Positions 47,629-60,082 of a stretch of DNA of 64,000 nt are shown here, piece after piece. The stretch spans positions 1,540,690 through 1,604,689 of the forward strand of contig NC_020167.2 of the NCBI RefSeq assembly GCF_000224145.3, written 5' to 3'. Origin of the DNA: Ciona intestinalis. Its lineage: Eukaryota; Chordata; Ascidiacea; Phlebobranchia; Cionidae. Every line of letters begins with the position of its first letter. Position 1 is the first letter of the stretch. A program made the position numbers and the translations under genes. The notes under the pieces were generated by a model. That model saw only the letters and a program-made list of their open reading frames with translations, was not told the DNA's origin and did no database searches.

Positions 47629-48186
47629 AATGGCGCGATCGTCATCAAGATCTTATGTAACAAAGTTTACATTAATGATATAGGAGGTACGGAGCATGAC
47701 CAGCGCGTGCTTAAATTGGAGTTTCGCCCTATGTGAACGAACAGGTTTCGGTAGTGAGAAAAATACATTGTATGTCCTCTTTTAAACTTTCTGAATCTAT
47801 TGTTTAAAACAACAATTTTTTATTGGTTGCATCATAAAATATTACAACTTTAAAAGTGTTTAAATTTGGACGTCCTCATTTATACGCAACCGCACTTGCT
47901 TAAGTTTTATTTTGTTCATGTTAAAAAAATGTTTCCACAAGTTTTGTTAAAAAGATAATCAATTAACACTAACTAATCAACTTTTACCTTGAAAGGAATG
48001 GATACTGCTGGGATTCTGGCGATTGCTACATTTTACGCTAAATCCAAAATACGGAAAATAAGAATAAAACATAATATAATGGAACTGTGGACATAGAGCA
48101 AACACTATTTCGCAAACTACGATTTGGCAAGTTAGCAAAATGGAAAACTGCTATATAGGTAAAGGGTTATGAAGATTGTCAGGTGT

Positions 48187-48236
48187 NNNNNNNNNNNNNN
48201 NNNNNNNNNNNNNNNNNNNNNNNNNNNNNNNNNNNN
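48187..48236. other. Assembly gap, 50 N
   Basis: Fifty N between two contig ends that share 309 bp. The gap is probably false. Confidence 0.97.
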
Positions 48237-48715
48237 TTTATACGCAACCGCACTTGCTTAAGTTTTATTTTGTTCATGTTAAAAAAATGTTTCCACAAGT
48301 TTTGTTAAAAAGATAATCAATTAACACTAACTAATCAACTTTTACCTTGAAAGGAATGGATACTGCTGGGATTCTGGCGATTGCTACATTTTACGCTAAA
48401 TCCAAAATACGGAAAATAAGAATAAAACATAATATAATGGAACTGTGGACATAGAGCAAACACTATTTCGCAAACTACGATTTGGCAAGTTAGCAAAATG
48501 GAAAACTGCTATATAGGTAAAGGGTTATGAAGATTGTCAGGTGTAATTAGTAGTGCTATACAAGGTTTGGCAGCTATAAGCTTAGCAAGGCGCGACATTA
48601 ATATAAAGTTATGTTGAAACGGTACGCTACTTAATTGATCTATTGATTCTATAACATGCAGTCAGGTTCATGTATAAACAAAATATTTGATGCAGCAAAT
48701 GCTGGTTTGTAAAAC

Positions 48716-49182
48716 TTAGGCAGGAATATCATCTAACTGATAAACAGGATTTACGGCACCAATTGGGGAGAGAGCGAGATGTGATTGATTTTCATCATTG
48801 CTTGTCCTGTTTGTATTCTGAGCCTTGCAACATGGACACCAGAAGAAAACCCTCATGACTATTCGATCGTATGGTTTCAATGAATGCAATGGTGCTGGTA
48901 AGAAATCCCAAGACTGTAGCTTACGTGGTAACATCTTTGGTCGCTTAACTTGCAGCACGTTTACCACGATTATAAAAAGAACGATCACAACAACCAATAT
49001 CATGACTGCTCCCATTGCCCAAATGTGAGCTAAGGATAGACCAAGAATAACAGCAGGAATAATGAAGAAGACGACGATCAGATAAACGACAGCGAACCAT
49101 CTGTACTTAGCTGTTGTGTTTCCCAGCGCTTTAGCTCCTTTAATCGGGATGTCCGCATGAACGGGATCGGATACCAGATAAT
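48716..49182 (-). pseudogene. Partial duplicate of the last exon of SLC34 paralogue A
   Basis: The C-terminal coding part (through the same DDIPA end) is repeated and then cut by the 500-N gap. One T is missing relative to paralogue A (GGGATGTCCGC for GGGATGTTCCGC) about 30 bases from the contig end, where read quality is often poor. It is either a third copy or, more likely, the same gene assembled twice. Confidence 0.8.
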
Positions 49183-49682
49183 NNNNNNNNNNNNNNNNNN
49201 NNNNNNNNNNNNNNNNNNNNNNNNNNNNNNNNNNNNNNNNNNNNNNNNNNNNNNNNNNNNNNNNNNNNNNNNNNNNNNNNNNNNNNNNNNNNNNNNNNNN
49301 NNNNNNNNNNNNNNNNNNNNNNNNNNNNNNNNNNNNNNNNNNNNNNNNNNNNNNNNNNNNNNNNNNNNNNNNNNNNNNNNNNNNNNNNNNNNNNNNNNNN
49401 NNNNNNNNNNNNNNNNNNNNNNNNNNNNNNNNNNNNNNNNNNNNNNNNNNNNNNNNNNNNNNNNNNNNNNNNNNNNNNNNNNNNNNNNNNNNNNNNNNNN
49501 NNNNNNNNNNNNNNNNNNNNNNNNNNNNNNNNNNNNNNNNNNNNNNNNNNNNNNNNNNNNNNNNNNNNNNNNNNNNNNNNNNNNNNNNNNNNNNNNNNNN
49601 NNNNNNNNNNNNNNNNNNNNNNNNNNNNNNNNNNNNNNNNNNNNNNNNNNNNNNNNNNNNNNNNNNNNNNNNNNNNNNNNNN
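49183..49682. other. Assembly gap, 500 N
   Basis: Conventional-size gap. To its right a dynein heavy chain begins in mid-protein; to its left is the SLC34 fragment on the opposite strand. The real distance must be far larger, or the join is wrong. Confidence 0.98.
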
Positions 49683-49886
49683 CATTTTGTTATAATATTA
49701 TTATATGTAAAAAATATGTACGTATAGGTTTTGAAGAAAATGAATATTAAATCTTAATTATTGACTCAAATTAATCAATAGATAATACAAACATATTTTT
49801 ACTAAGACAGTAAAACTAAGACAGTAAAAAATTGAATACCTAACATATATCACACTGCAATTACAATCACACAAAACAAATTTTAG

Positions 49887-52800
49887 GTGAGGAGATAGAT
49901 GCCATTCTTGAAACAGTTCTTCTCAAACAAACTTACAAGCAGCAAGGTGTTGAATACATTAAGCTGGGAGACAACATCATTGAATATTCCAATGATTTTA
50001 AACTTTACATGACAACTAGTTTAAGAAACCCGCACTATCTACCAGAAATATCCGTCAAGGTTTGCATATATATGTCATTTAACACTCAAAAATCATCTAA
50101 AATGTCGAGACGTTTATCAGAAAGGCTTTTGCAAAATTAACACCACTAAACTAAAACAATATTATAGAGCGTATAGACAATCAATTTTGTCAGACTACTT
50201 ATATCATAACATGGGTTGTCTATGTAATTTTCTAAAATAGTCCATTTTCTAAAATGGCATGCCTAAAAAATACTGTTGGAGATATAATGCATACATGCCT
50301 ATTTGTTTGCCCAATATCGTAGATTAACCCACATACATTTAACATAGCGAATATCATGTTCTTTAAAAGAAAAAAAAAAGGGGAATCAACAGCTAAACAA
50401 AAGTTGTTAAAACACTGTTGAAGTAAAAAGTGGGCGAAATATTGTCAGTTAAAAAGCGTCGCACTCTTAGTTTTCTATCAAGTTCCTTCATTAAATAAAT
50501 TTGATTAACTTTATTATTATGTATAGGTTTGCCTTGTAAACTTCATGATTACTCCCCTTGGACTCCAAGATCAGCTTCTGGGGATTGTGGCAGCAAAAGA
50601 GAAGCCGGAGTTAGAATTGAAGAAGAATGAACTGATCCTGGAAGGAGCAGAANACAAGAGGCAGCTGAAAACAATTGAAGATAAAATTCTCAAGGTGTGA
50701 GGAAGTTTGAACTGCTATGTTTTTTCCAAATGTAATTGAATGAATGAATGAATTAGTTTACGAGTTACCAACTATATTACTTTGAGGGTGATCATTTTTA
50801 AATAATTTTTTTAATTTTTTTATGTGTGGCTGATAATTTGGACAACCCATTAGTGACCACAGGGTTAGAGCAATGACTGTTAGGTGTCTTGCCCTAAGGA
50901 CACATACCCCCACAATGATTGAACCCATTATCTTTAAGTTGGACTGGCTCGCTAACCAACTGTGCTAAGGTTCCGGTAACTGGGTCTTATCAGTGTTTTA
51001 ACTTCTGAAGTAGGCATCTAGAGTAAGTAAATGTCATTCAGTTATTTTTTAATAAATTTTGATGAACAGGTGCTCTCATCATCAGAAGGCAACATCCTGG
51101 AAGATGAAACTGCAATCCAGATCCTATCCTCCTCCAAGACTTTATCAGAGGAAATTTCAGCAAAACAAGAAATTGCTTCAGAGGTTTCAATATTTTTAAC
51201 TTTTTATTAATACTTCAAGGCCATCTAATATATAGGTCACATAAAATGTCCGTAATAAAAATGAAACTTTTAATTAAAATGGCTTAGAGTGTGCGCGGAA
51301 AAAAAGTTTGCGGTAAACCTAAAATGGCCCCAAACAAAAATGTAATAAATTTTGTGAATTGGACTCTCATCTGTTCTCATAGAGTTGAACAATTCTTGTG
51401 TAAAGAAATACAGAATCTAGTTCTATTTCGCCTAAATAGCATTAATAATCGTCTCTTATATTAATGTAATAATATAGACAGTTTACTTAAATTTTCACTT
51501 TTTACAGACTGAGAAACAAATTGATGAGACAAGGAATGGTTACAAGCCAGTATCCATTCACTCAGCTGTTCTCTTCTTTTGCATTTCCGATCTCGCTAAC
51601 ATCGAGCCAATGTACCAGTATTCCCTTACATGGTTCATAAACCTTTATCTCATGGTAAACTAAAATTTTTTTTGTCAACTAAACTATTTTTGTTAACTAT
51701 TTAGATAAATTAAAAGTTTTCTTCTTTTTTACTTTTAAAAGTTACCTTTATAGTAAATTACCAGCTATTTAGTAATAAATTCCCCTCTTTCTGTTACAGT
51801 CGATTCAAAACAGTGAAAAATCTGATGTATTGGCGGACAGAATTGAGAATCTGAACGATCACTTTACCATCAGCATTTACAACAATGTGTGCAGATCTTT
51901 GTTTGAAAAAGACAAACTTCTTTTCTCTTTTGTTCTTACTGTGGCTTTACAAAGCAGTGCCGGTAGGGTTGCAGCTAAATCTTTACTTTGAAGTCTCATA
52001 ACATATCCTCAAGTAATACTATGTGTCCTTAGGCAAGACACTTAACGGCAATTGATCCAACCCAGTGGTCACTAATGGGTTGTCCAAATTATCAGCCATA
52101 CATAAAAAAATTCAAAAATCCCCTACAAATTAACATACATGGTAACTCCTAAGCTGGCAGGAGGTGTATGAAACAGAACACATGCATTATAACGACTGTC
52201 ATTTTTTGGCCATGTAAGCGAAAAGCAAGTTACAGTCACTTTACTGATTTACTTAGTTTTGGCCAGATTTGGTTGTGTGACAATAAAATAAGAACATTTT
52301 CTATTTTTAATCACATTTTTCTTATATTTTCAGGTAAAATTGATGATGATGTTTGGAGGTTCTTTCTCACTGGAGGAGTTGCTCTTGAAAATCCATATCC
52401 GAATCCTGCTCCGGAGTGGCTTCAGGATAAAGCTTGGTCCGAGATTGTTCGCGCTTCTAACTTGAAAAACCTCAATGGGCTTATGGATCATTTCAGGAAC
52501 AATATTAAGTTGTGGCAAGCTGTGTATGATTCTGCAACCCCACACTCAGATAAGTAAGGAACATGCATAGTATTTTGAGGTTTTTAATTCACACAAACAA
52601 CAATTATATTACAAAAATCATTTTTAGGGTATATAAAGTAACACCCTTAGCCAATTAGTATTTATACCAGCAAATGAAAAAGTTTGCATTTTCCCAACTA
52701 TTTACAAACACCTTGACATACAATAAGATTCTTTTTTCGTATTCCATATAGTAATCATGCATTTCAAATTGTATCAGATTCCCTGATAAGTGGAACATGT

Positions 52801-55800
52801 TATCTGGCCTTGATCGCATGGTGGTACTACGTTGCATCAGACCCGACAAAGCTGTCCCTGCCGTGCAAGATTACATTGTTGATCAGATGGGTAGAGCCTT
52901 CATTGAACCTCCCACATTTGACTTGGCTGGATCATATAGTGACTCTACATGTTGCACGCCACTTATATTCGTGCTCTCTCCAGGAGCAGATCCAATGGCT
53001 GGTAAGGATAGAAATAGGTTTGTTATGACACTGTTTTAGTCATACATAGTTGGGTATGTCAATTGTAACAGTTTTAAGCATGTGTCCTTGGGCAAGACAT
53101 ATATCATCAATTGCTCCAACCGGTGGTCACTAATTGTCCAAACTATCAGCCACACATAAGAAATAAAAAAAAATCCTCAAAATGTACACCCACATCACCC
53201 ACAAAGTTAAATACATTGTAACTAACCCACCACGCGAGGGTTAATAAGTCACATTCATTTATTTAAAGTATATTCGCTGTACTTAATTTTCAGGTTTATT
53301 GAAATTTGCTGATGACCGTGGCTTTGGTGGAAAAAGAATTGGAACCATTTCTCTTGGCCAAGGTCAGGGTCCAATTGCTCAAAAAATGATCAATGATGCA
53401 ACTTTAGAGGTAAACTGTTATTGAAGGAACTTTACATATTGTCACAATTTGTACTTTTTTGAGTCAAATGTTACTGTTATCCATATATCACATGCGCTTT
53501 AAAAATGTAACGCATATATAGTGTGATTTTCGTACCTCAGACACACAACATTTTCTAGTTTATACATGATGAGTCATTATTGTACACAGTTTTATATATG
53601 TTGGGTTTTTGTTTAATTCAACTTTGGAGGTAAGCTGTTATAAAAGTAACTGCTGAGTTATATAGGCCTATATGGTGTAGTGATCCCAGAAACACAGAAT
53701 TTTGGAGTTGTTTTTTAAGTGATAAATTAAAGTTTTGTGTATCTAGGGCTTCTGTTTAATTTTGATAGCATATTCTCATGTACACTACAGGGAACATGGG
53801 TAGTTCTCCAAAACTGTCATCTTGCCACAAGTTGGATGACAACACTTGAGAAAATATGTGAAGAGGTTATTGTACCAGAAAACACACACAAGGATTTCAG
53901 ATTGTGGCTCACAAGTTATCCTTCTGAAAGATTCCCTGTCCCCATACTACAGGTGATTACATTGTCAGTATATTTATATATCTGTACATCGGTTAGGTGA
54001 CTGATTTAGTAAATTTTTACATAACTTTTTAGGTGTTTCTTTTTATATTTTGGAAGTTTTTTCTTTCTATGTTAGGGTTTTAAATAAAAGTATGACTTTT
54101 AAAATAATTTGCTTTGACTTTTAACTTTTTATATATACTTTTTAAAGGCAATGTATACATTGCTCATATAAATACGGTTGTGTGTCATACTTTTAAACAA
54201 TCTTTTTTTGGTTTTCAGAATGGAGTTAAAATGACGAATGAGCCTCCCAAAGGTATGAGAGCAAATTTGCTGAGGTCATATCTCAATGATCCAATATCTG
54301 ACCCCACATTCTTTTCGGCTTGCAATAAACCAAAGGTGAGAGAACTGTGTACTTGATTTTTTTGTACAAAAGAGAACTGTGTATTTTATTTTTTGTACAA
54401 AAAATAACAAGTTAAGGAGAAAATAATGAAGTAAACAACAGGCTTGTGTTTTTTCATTTATTTACTGTGTGTTTTTGGTGATAACAAGTAATTTATTTGT
54501 TAATTTTGTTTTTTAAATATTTATAGGAGTGGCAGAAGTTGCTTTTTGGTTTGTGTTTCTTCCATGCGATGGTGCAAGAGAGGCGTAAGTTTGGTCCACT
54601 AGGTTGGAACATTCCATACGAGTTCAATGAGTCAGATCTTCGTATCAGCATGAGACAATTGCAGGTGACCACACTTACTGTTTTATAAAAGTTATATTTC
54701 AAGGTCTGTATCTTGTGGGCTTTTCTTATATTTTATAGTAAAATTCAAATTTCAATCAAATATCCATTGTAACCTTTTGTAAATTTATTTTCTTTATTGC
54801 ATTTTTCGCTTGTTCCAGATGTTCCTAAATGAATATGAAGAGTTGCCACTACAAGCACTGACTTATCTAACTGGGGAATGTAACTATGGAGGTCGAGTTA
54901 CTGATGATAAGGACAGGAGACTCCTTTTGTCTCTTCTCTCTATTGTAAGTTTAAATTTTAATGAACCTGTAAGCTACATTTAAATTAAACAGTTGATTAG
55001 AACACAAAATTTGTCGAAACTGCTTAAAATAACTTTTTTTCATGTAAATAAAGGTGCTGACTTTGAAACAGTTTTTAATTAAAAATGATTTTCGATTATT
55101 TTATTAAACTACTGAATAATACATGTTTTATTTTTAGTTCTATAAGCCTGATATTGTGTTGGACGATCAATACAAGTTCTCTCCAAGTGGGATGTATTAC
55201 GCTCCACCAGACGGACCTTATCAGTCGTACCTGGATTATGTAAGAGAACTCCCCCTCGTACCTCATCCAGAGGTAAGTACCCAGTTTTCTTATATTGCTT
55301 AAATACATAAATTCCACTGTTACAATGAGGCTAATATAATTTTGAAACGAATCTTCTAGAAAAATTTTTTTACATTGTAACCCTATGTTTTACCCAAAAT
55401 TTATTTGGTTTTTTTTTATACCAGCAGTTTCAAGGAATTATGCTTGGCCACTATTTGGTAAAAAAACACTTTTAAAACAAATACCAATTGTGCATAAAGT
55501 TTTAAAATGCTTCTTTTATGTCATTTTTCAGCTTGATTTTAAACATAAAATATTCAGGTATTTGGGCTCCATGAGAATGCTGATATCACCAAGGACAACC
55601 AGGAAACTCTCCAACTCTTTGATGGAATCCTCCTCACTCTTCCTAGGCAGTCCGGAGGTGGAGGAAAGTCACCAGAGGAAGTGATTGACGAACTTGCAGC
55701 TGATATCCTCACGAAGCTACCTCCGGATTTCGACATTGAGAAAGTGATGATCAAATACCCAGTGGTTTACAATGAGTCTATGAACACTGTGCTCAGGTAT

Positions 55801-58119
55801 AAAAAAGTAACAAAAAAGTCAAGTAGGTTGCATTATGTAATTAGAACAACTTATTCTTTTGGTAAACCAAGATTTATCATTTACTTTTTTAAATTTGACA
55901 TTATATATATATCCGTGTCTGACTGCGATGCTGTGTCTCGGCACCGGTTGCGCAAAAGACTTAAATGGGGTTTTTGGGTTTTGGGGTGATGGGCCAAATC
56001 TGGCCTAAATGAATGAATGAATGTAACTTACTTTATCCTCGCGTGGCCGGAAAACGACAGTCGTTATCCCATGGGTTTAACACCTTGTGCCAGCTTACGA
56101 GTTACCATGTATGTTACTTTGTGGGTGATTATTTTTTGGGGAGATTTTTTTCATTTTTTTTATGTATGGCTGATAATTTGAACAACCCATTAGTGACCAC
56201 GCCCACAATGGTAGCAGCGACGAACCTTGAACCCATTATCTAATGGTTAAAGGCAGGCGCGTTAACCACTACGCCACAGCGCCGGACTATAAATCCTTGA
56301 CCAGGACCTCACCTATAAAGAGTAAACAATACTTATATTCACAAACAATGCTGTTTGTTTCCAGGCAAGAGCTTATTCGATTCAATCGACTCACAGCCGT
56401 GGTAAGATCCAGTTTGATCAACTTGCGTAAAGCCATTAAGGGTTTGGTAGTGATGTCATCTGAACTAGAGGAAGTATTTACTTCCATGCTGATTGGAAAA
56501 GTTCCAGCAATGTGGGCATCCAAGTCCTACCCATCTCTCAAGCCATTGGGAGGTTATGTCACAGGTTAGTAACTGAGAGTTTTCAATGATGTTTAAATTT
56601 TTAGGCACAAGTGTTTCAGATGAAAGGTTAATTTTATTATACTAATTTTTATACGTGCTCATTTATTAGATTTGACCCGTGTTTTCTTTTTTTTACTGTT
56701 TTAGAGTATTGTTTTCCATGTATTAATTATAAATTGTTTTCAAACTTAGAACGAAGACAATTATTTGTTTTGCTACAACATTTTACCCAACTTGAGTAAC
56801 AGTGATTTCCTGTTTTTTTTTTTTTCACAGATCTCTTGGCACGTCTTCAATTTTTCAATGATTGGATAGCCAATGGTATTCCCAACGTATTTTGGATTTC
56901 TGGGTTTTACTTTACGCAGTCTTTCCTCACTGGTGCTTCGCAAAACTATGCCAGAAAGTAAGTCTTTAGAAAAAATTCGGGAATTTCATTTCTTGTATGT
57001 TAGGATAATTGAATGAATGAATGAAACTTACTTTATCCTCGCGTGGCCGGAAAACGACAGTCGTTATCACACGGGTTTAACACCTCGTGCCAGCTTACGA
57101 GTTACCATGTATGTTACTTTGTGAGTGATTTTTTTTTTGATTTTTTGATTTTTTTATGTATGGCTGGTAGTTTGGACAACCTATTAGTGACCACTAGGTT
57201 GGATCAATTGTCGTTAAGTGTCTTGCCCAAGGACACATACGCCCACAATGGTAGCAGCGTCGAGCCCTGAATCTATTACCTCTGGGTTACAGGCAGGCGC
57301 GCTAATCACTATGCAACGGCGCCGGTTAATTAAATTTGAATTACATGTGTATTAGTATGATTGGGACACTGAATATCATTTAAATTTTAGATACACTATT
57401 CCTATTGATCACATTGGTTTTGAGTTTGAAGTTCTATCGTTTGAACATGAAACAGATATCGAGAAGAAACCTGAAGATGGTAAGATTCGGATGTTTTATC
57501 TTTGTTCTATTTTGTCTTTGCTTACATTGTTGTAAAAGGTGTCTTTGCATTAATTTTGTTTACTTTCATCAGTTAATGAATTTTCGCCGAACCAAATTTA
57601 TGCTTTTCATATTCAAGGTGTCTATGTCCGAGGTCTCTTTTTGGAAGGAGCGCGTTGGGACCGCGAGGCAATGCAGATGGGAGAGTCTCTTCCCAAAGTC
57701 CTCTACGACGCAATTCCAATTTTGTGGTTGAAACCCGGAGAAAACTCTAAGTTTGAACCCCATCCTACATACACCTGCCCTGTGTATAAGACGAGTGCTC
57801 GGAGAGGAACACTGTCCACAACAGGTGAAATATTTTTGTGTTTACTGTGTTTGGTTTACTTTATGTACTAATGCACTTCATAATACTAAGGAACTAGAAT
57901 TATCCGTTAATGAAATGGTTCTATGTGCCAACTCTGGCATGAATTCCAGGTTGCTAGACACGTCTCGCTGCCTGACTTTACCCATATAGATAATTAATAA
58001 CTAAATTCTTTGCAGGACATTCAACAAACTTTGTTATGATGATTGACGTACCATCTGACAAACCCCAAAGCCATTGGATAAACCGTGGTGTAGCCATTCT
58101 TTGTCAGCTGGACGACTAA
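49887..58119 (+). CDS. Axonemal dynein heavy chain, C-terminal part (DNAH3/7/12-type)
   Basis: Nineteen exons: 49887-50059, 50527-50694, 51070-51183, 51508-51654, 51800-51962, 52334-52553, 52778-53001, 53294-53409, 53791-53952, 54219-54335, 54527-54664, 54819-54944, 55138-55272, 55558-55796, 56365-56564, 56831-56957, 57391-57479, 57618-57824 and 58016-58119. In frame, 988 residues plus stop. The visible part runs from the AAA5 region after the stalk ([19 protein letters not shown]) through AAA6 ([51 protein letters not shown]) to the C-terminal domain ([37 protein letters not shown]). The end [15 protein letters not shown] fits single-headed inner-arm chains of the DNAH3/7/12 group. Role: ATP-driven microtubule sliding in cilia and sperm tails. 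The tail, AAA1-AAA4 and stalk (about three quarters of the protein) are absent because of the upstream gap. One ambiguous base lies at 50653. Five SINE copies lie in its introns. Confidence 0.93.
50737..50980 (-). mobile_element. tRNA-derived SINE copy, dynein intron 2
   Basis: Reverse orientation: a GAATGAATGAATG tail, then GTTTACGAGTTACC, TGGCTGATAATTTGGACAAC, GTCTTGCCCTAAGGACACAT and a worn tRNA-like head ending GGTTCCGGTAAC. The block TATCCTCGCGTGGCC is lost. Confidence 0.8.
52019..52240 (+). mobile_element. tRNA-derived SINE copy, dynein intron 5, headless
   Basis: Starts TGTGTCCTTAGGCAAGACAC and continues with GGTCACTAATGGGTTGTCC and CATTATAACGACTGTCATTT, with a diverged 3' end. The tRNA-like head is missing. 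Confidence 0.8.
53080..53270 (+). mobile_element. tRNA-derived SINE copy, dynein intron 7, headless
   Basis: Starts TGTGTCCTTGGGCAAGACAT and includes CCAACCGGTGGTCACTAATT, ending CCACGCGAGG and a CATT tail. Internally shortened. Confidence 0.8.
56008..56285 (-). mobile_element. tRNA-derived SINE copy, dynein intron 14
   Basis: Near full length in reverse: GAATGAATGAATG tail, TTATCCTCGCGTGGCCGGAA, CCAGCTTACGAGTTACCATG, and head complement CCACTACGCCACAGCGCCGG. Confidence 0.88.
57010..57325 (-). mobile_element. tRNA-derived SINE copy, dynein intron 16, near full length
   Basis: Reverse orientation, about 316 bp from the GAATGAATGAATG tail to the head complement CACTATGCAACGGCGCCGG. It includes CTTGCCCAAGGACACATACG. 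With 26471-26780 it defines the family ends. Confidence 0.9.
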
Positions 58120-58771
58120 TGTGACATATATGCGATTACTTTCTTAGTTATTATATAAAACCATTTTTCTGTTAGAGTTTCCTTGCCTTCCTTGTACATT
58201 TTATAAGTGTTTATTTAAAGTATTATAGTTTTTTGTGACAACTTCACTGTGGTGTATTTCTTCCGTAGCAAAATTGGTATTGTTCTCGTAGTTGAAGCTT
58301 AAGTTACTAAAAAATTTGATATATGAGAGCACTTTAAAAAATTAATATCACGTAAACTTTATGATATTTGTTGCTAATCCCGGGCCGTGCCGATAATTTG
58401 ATGTTTTAATTTTCAACATTTGTATATATATACCGCGGCAGTGGCGTTTTAATGGTTCTTTATTGGGATATAACGTGACCAGTAAATTAATTGCTCTCAC
58501 AATGTTCTAGAGGTGTCACTTTACCCGCATGAAAAAGTCGTGTATTCATGCAATAGTCCGTGATTCGTCTCGAAATTTAACTTTAAAGGTGCCCGAAACA
58601 TACTACCTTGGCAGCATTTAGGTCGGCCACACGGCGTCGATGCATGCGCGTATATATAAGTGGTACCCCTTAAAAAATCTAGTACTTGGTTCGTCATAGC
58701 TTCAGACATAATATTCTCACTATGGCCCATCAAATAAAGTAGCTACAACCGTTGCATATTTAATGAAGGTA

Positions 58772-59044
58772 ACCTTTTTATTCTTTATTCTTGCACGGCG
58801 GGGCAACGCAATCGTTATAACACAGTTTTTTTTTATCAGGTTTCATACACCTCGTACCAGCTTACGAGCTATACCACATATTTAACTTTGTGGGTGACTG
58901 TGTTTCTGTATGGCTGACAATTTAGACAACGCATAAGGAACTACTGAATTAGATCATCTGATGCGGTAAAGGACTTTTCCGAAGAATATATGAGCCCGCA
59001 ATGGCAACAATGTCAAACCCATATCCTCCGTTACACCACGACGC
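58772..59044 (-). mobile_element. tRNA-derived SINE copy, old and degenerate
   Basis: Recognisable blocks in reverse: CGTTATAACACAG, CACCTCGTACCAGCTTACGA, TAACTTTGTGGGTGACTG, TATGGCTGACAATTTAGACA and a head complement CCACGACGCC. Much more diverged than the dynein-intron copies. Confidence 0.65.
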
Positions 59045-59295
59045 CTATTATTATTAATAGTACAATGTCTCATAAAAGGCCATGTATACCTGGTCTAAAT
59101 ATATCGATAAACCTACGTTAAACGGACCCAATTTTAAAGGGGTAAATCTACGCCCAAAACATGCCTAAAATAATGACATAAACATAACACGCTTTTACAC
59201 AAACGTGTCATAACATACAAGTTAAAATAAAACGCATAGATATAGATATATTAGTTATATACATACCTTACTATAAGTCAAAATGAATACCGTTG

Positions 59296-59422
59296 GCACA
59301 TAACCTCCCATATTTCCTGATCGTGTTTTTTTAGTCACAACATTCTTTTTGCGTCGTGGGGATGCGGTTTTATAATTCTTTAAATGTTCTCCCTTTACTG
59401 TTAGGCAGGCTACTATAACATG
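59296..59422. mobile_element. Possible decayed MITE copy
   Basis: Shares TTTTATAATTCTTTAAATGT-like and CTGATCGTGTTTTTT-like internal pieces with the MITE family, but the GGGTGGGGAAGATGGG end is not clear. Weak. Confidence 0.35.
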
Positions 59423-59808
59423 ATATACATCATAGGTTTGCTATAAGACTTTATATATAGAAACGTATAGGCTCAATTTACATGTTAAATACACATATAC
59501 TAAATAGGCTTTCTATATATATAACAAATTAGATAGAAAGTATATCAGCACATTACACATATCATAAAACACAGACTCACCGAACGAAGATATCTTTTAA
59601 AGTTTAAACTTTACGTCTGCATTCTCTCTAACTGTGTACATTACTGTAAACTAACCATTGCAGAGTAGAGTTACGCTACTGGGACAATTATAATCAACGC
59701 GCGCGTCTCGCGATTTCTGCTGGAAGGCGAAAACACATGCGAGGTGCTTTTAACTGATTGTTGAAGACAGATCAGCAAAACAATAAATTAGATTGCTTTA
59801 ACTATATA

Positions 59809-59924
59809 TATAGTAGGGTGGAAAAAGATTTTTATTCAATTTTATCTTCCCATTTGGTGGTAAACAAAACGCTATCAGGATATTTAAATATTATTGGTGT
59901 CCCATCTTTCTCCACCTTACTGCA
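59809..59924 (+). mobile_element. MITE-like element, copy f, internally deleted
   Basis: Starts TATAGTAGGGTGGAAAAAGA and ends GGTGTCCCATCTTTCTCCAC plus CTTACTG. About 70 bp shorter than copy a, with the central part missing. Confidence 0.75.
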
Positions 59925-60027
59925 TATCATATATAACGCCATCTGTGAATAACTTAGTTTTTGGGAAAAGCTAACAGTGGACCTAAGCTGACCTGTCTTT
60001 TTCGTGTTGCAACAAATCGCGAGTTAT

Positions 60028-60082
60028 ATATAGTAGGGTGGGGAAGACGGGACACCTTTAGCACAAAATATCCAAATATCCT
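60028..60082 (-). mobile_element. MITE-like element, copy g, truncated
   Basis: Has one end only: TATAGTAGGGTGGGGAAGAC followed by GGGACACCTTTAGCACAAAA and TATCCAAATATCC. Unrelated sequence follows. Confidence 0.75.

Larger units (their letters stand above)
47629..49182. repeat. Second copy of 38038-39234, split by a 50-N gap with overlapping flanks
   Basis: 47629-48186 equals 38038-38595, and 48237-49182 equals 38288-39234 apart from one missing T near 49151. The contigs on either side of the 50-N gap therefore repeat each other over 309 bp (47878-48186 and 48237-48545). This is the pattern of an unmerged contig overlap, not a biological tandem repeat. Confidence 0.9.

Noticed and set aside
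48237-49182. A genuine third SLC34 gene
   Set aside because: Identity with paralogue A extends through noncoding DNA, and contig ends overlap across the 50-N gap. Duplication in the assembly explains it better.
58595-58735. Possible small RNA gene near TATATATAAG
   Set aside because: It matches none of the U1, U2, U4, U5, U6 or 5S sequences I know, and has no clear terminator or fold.
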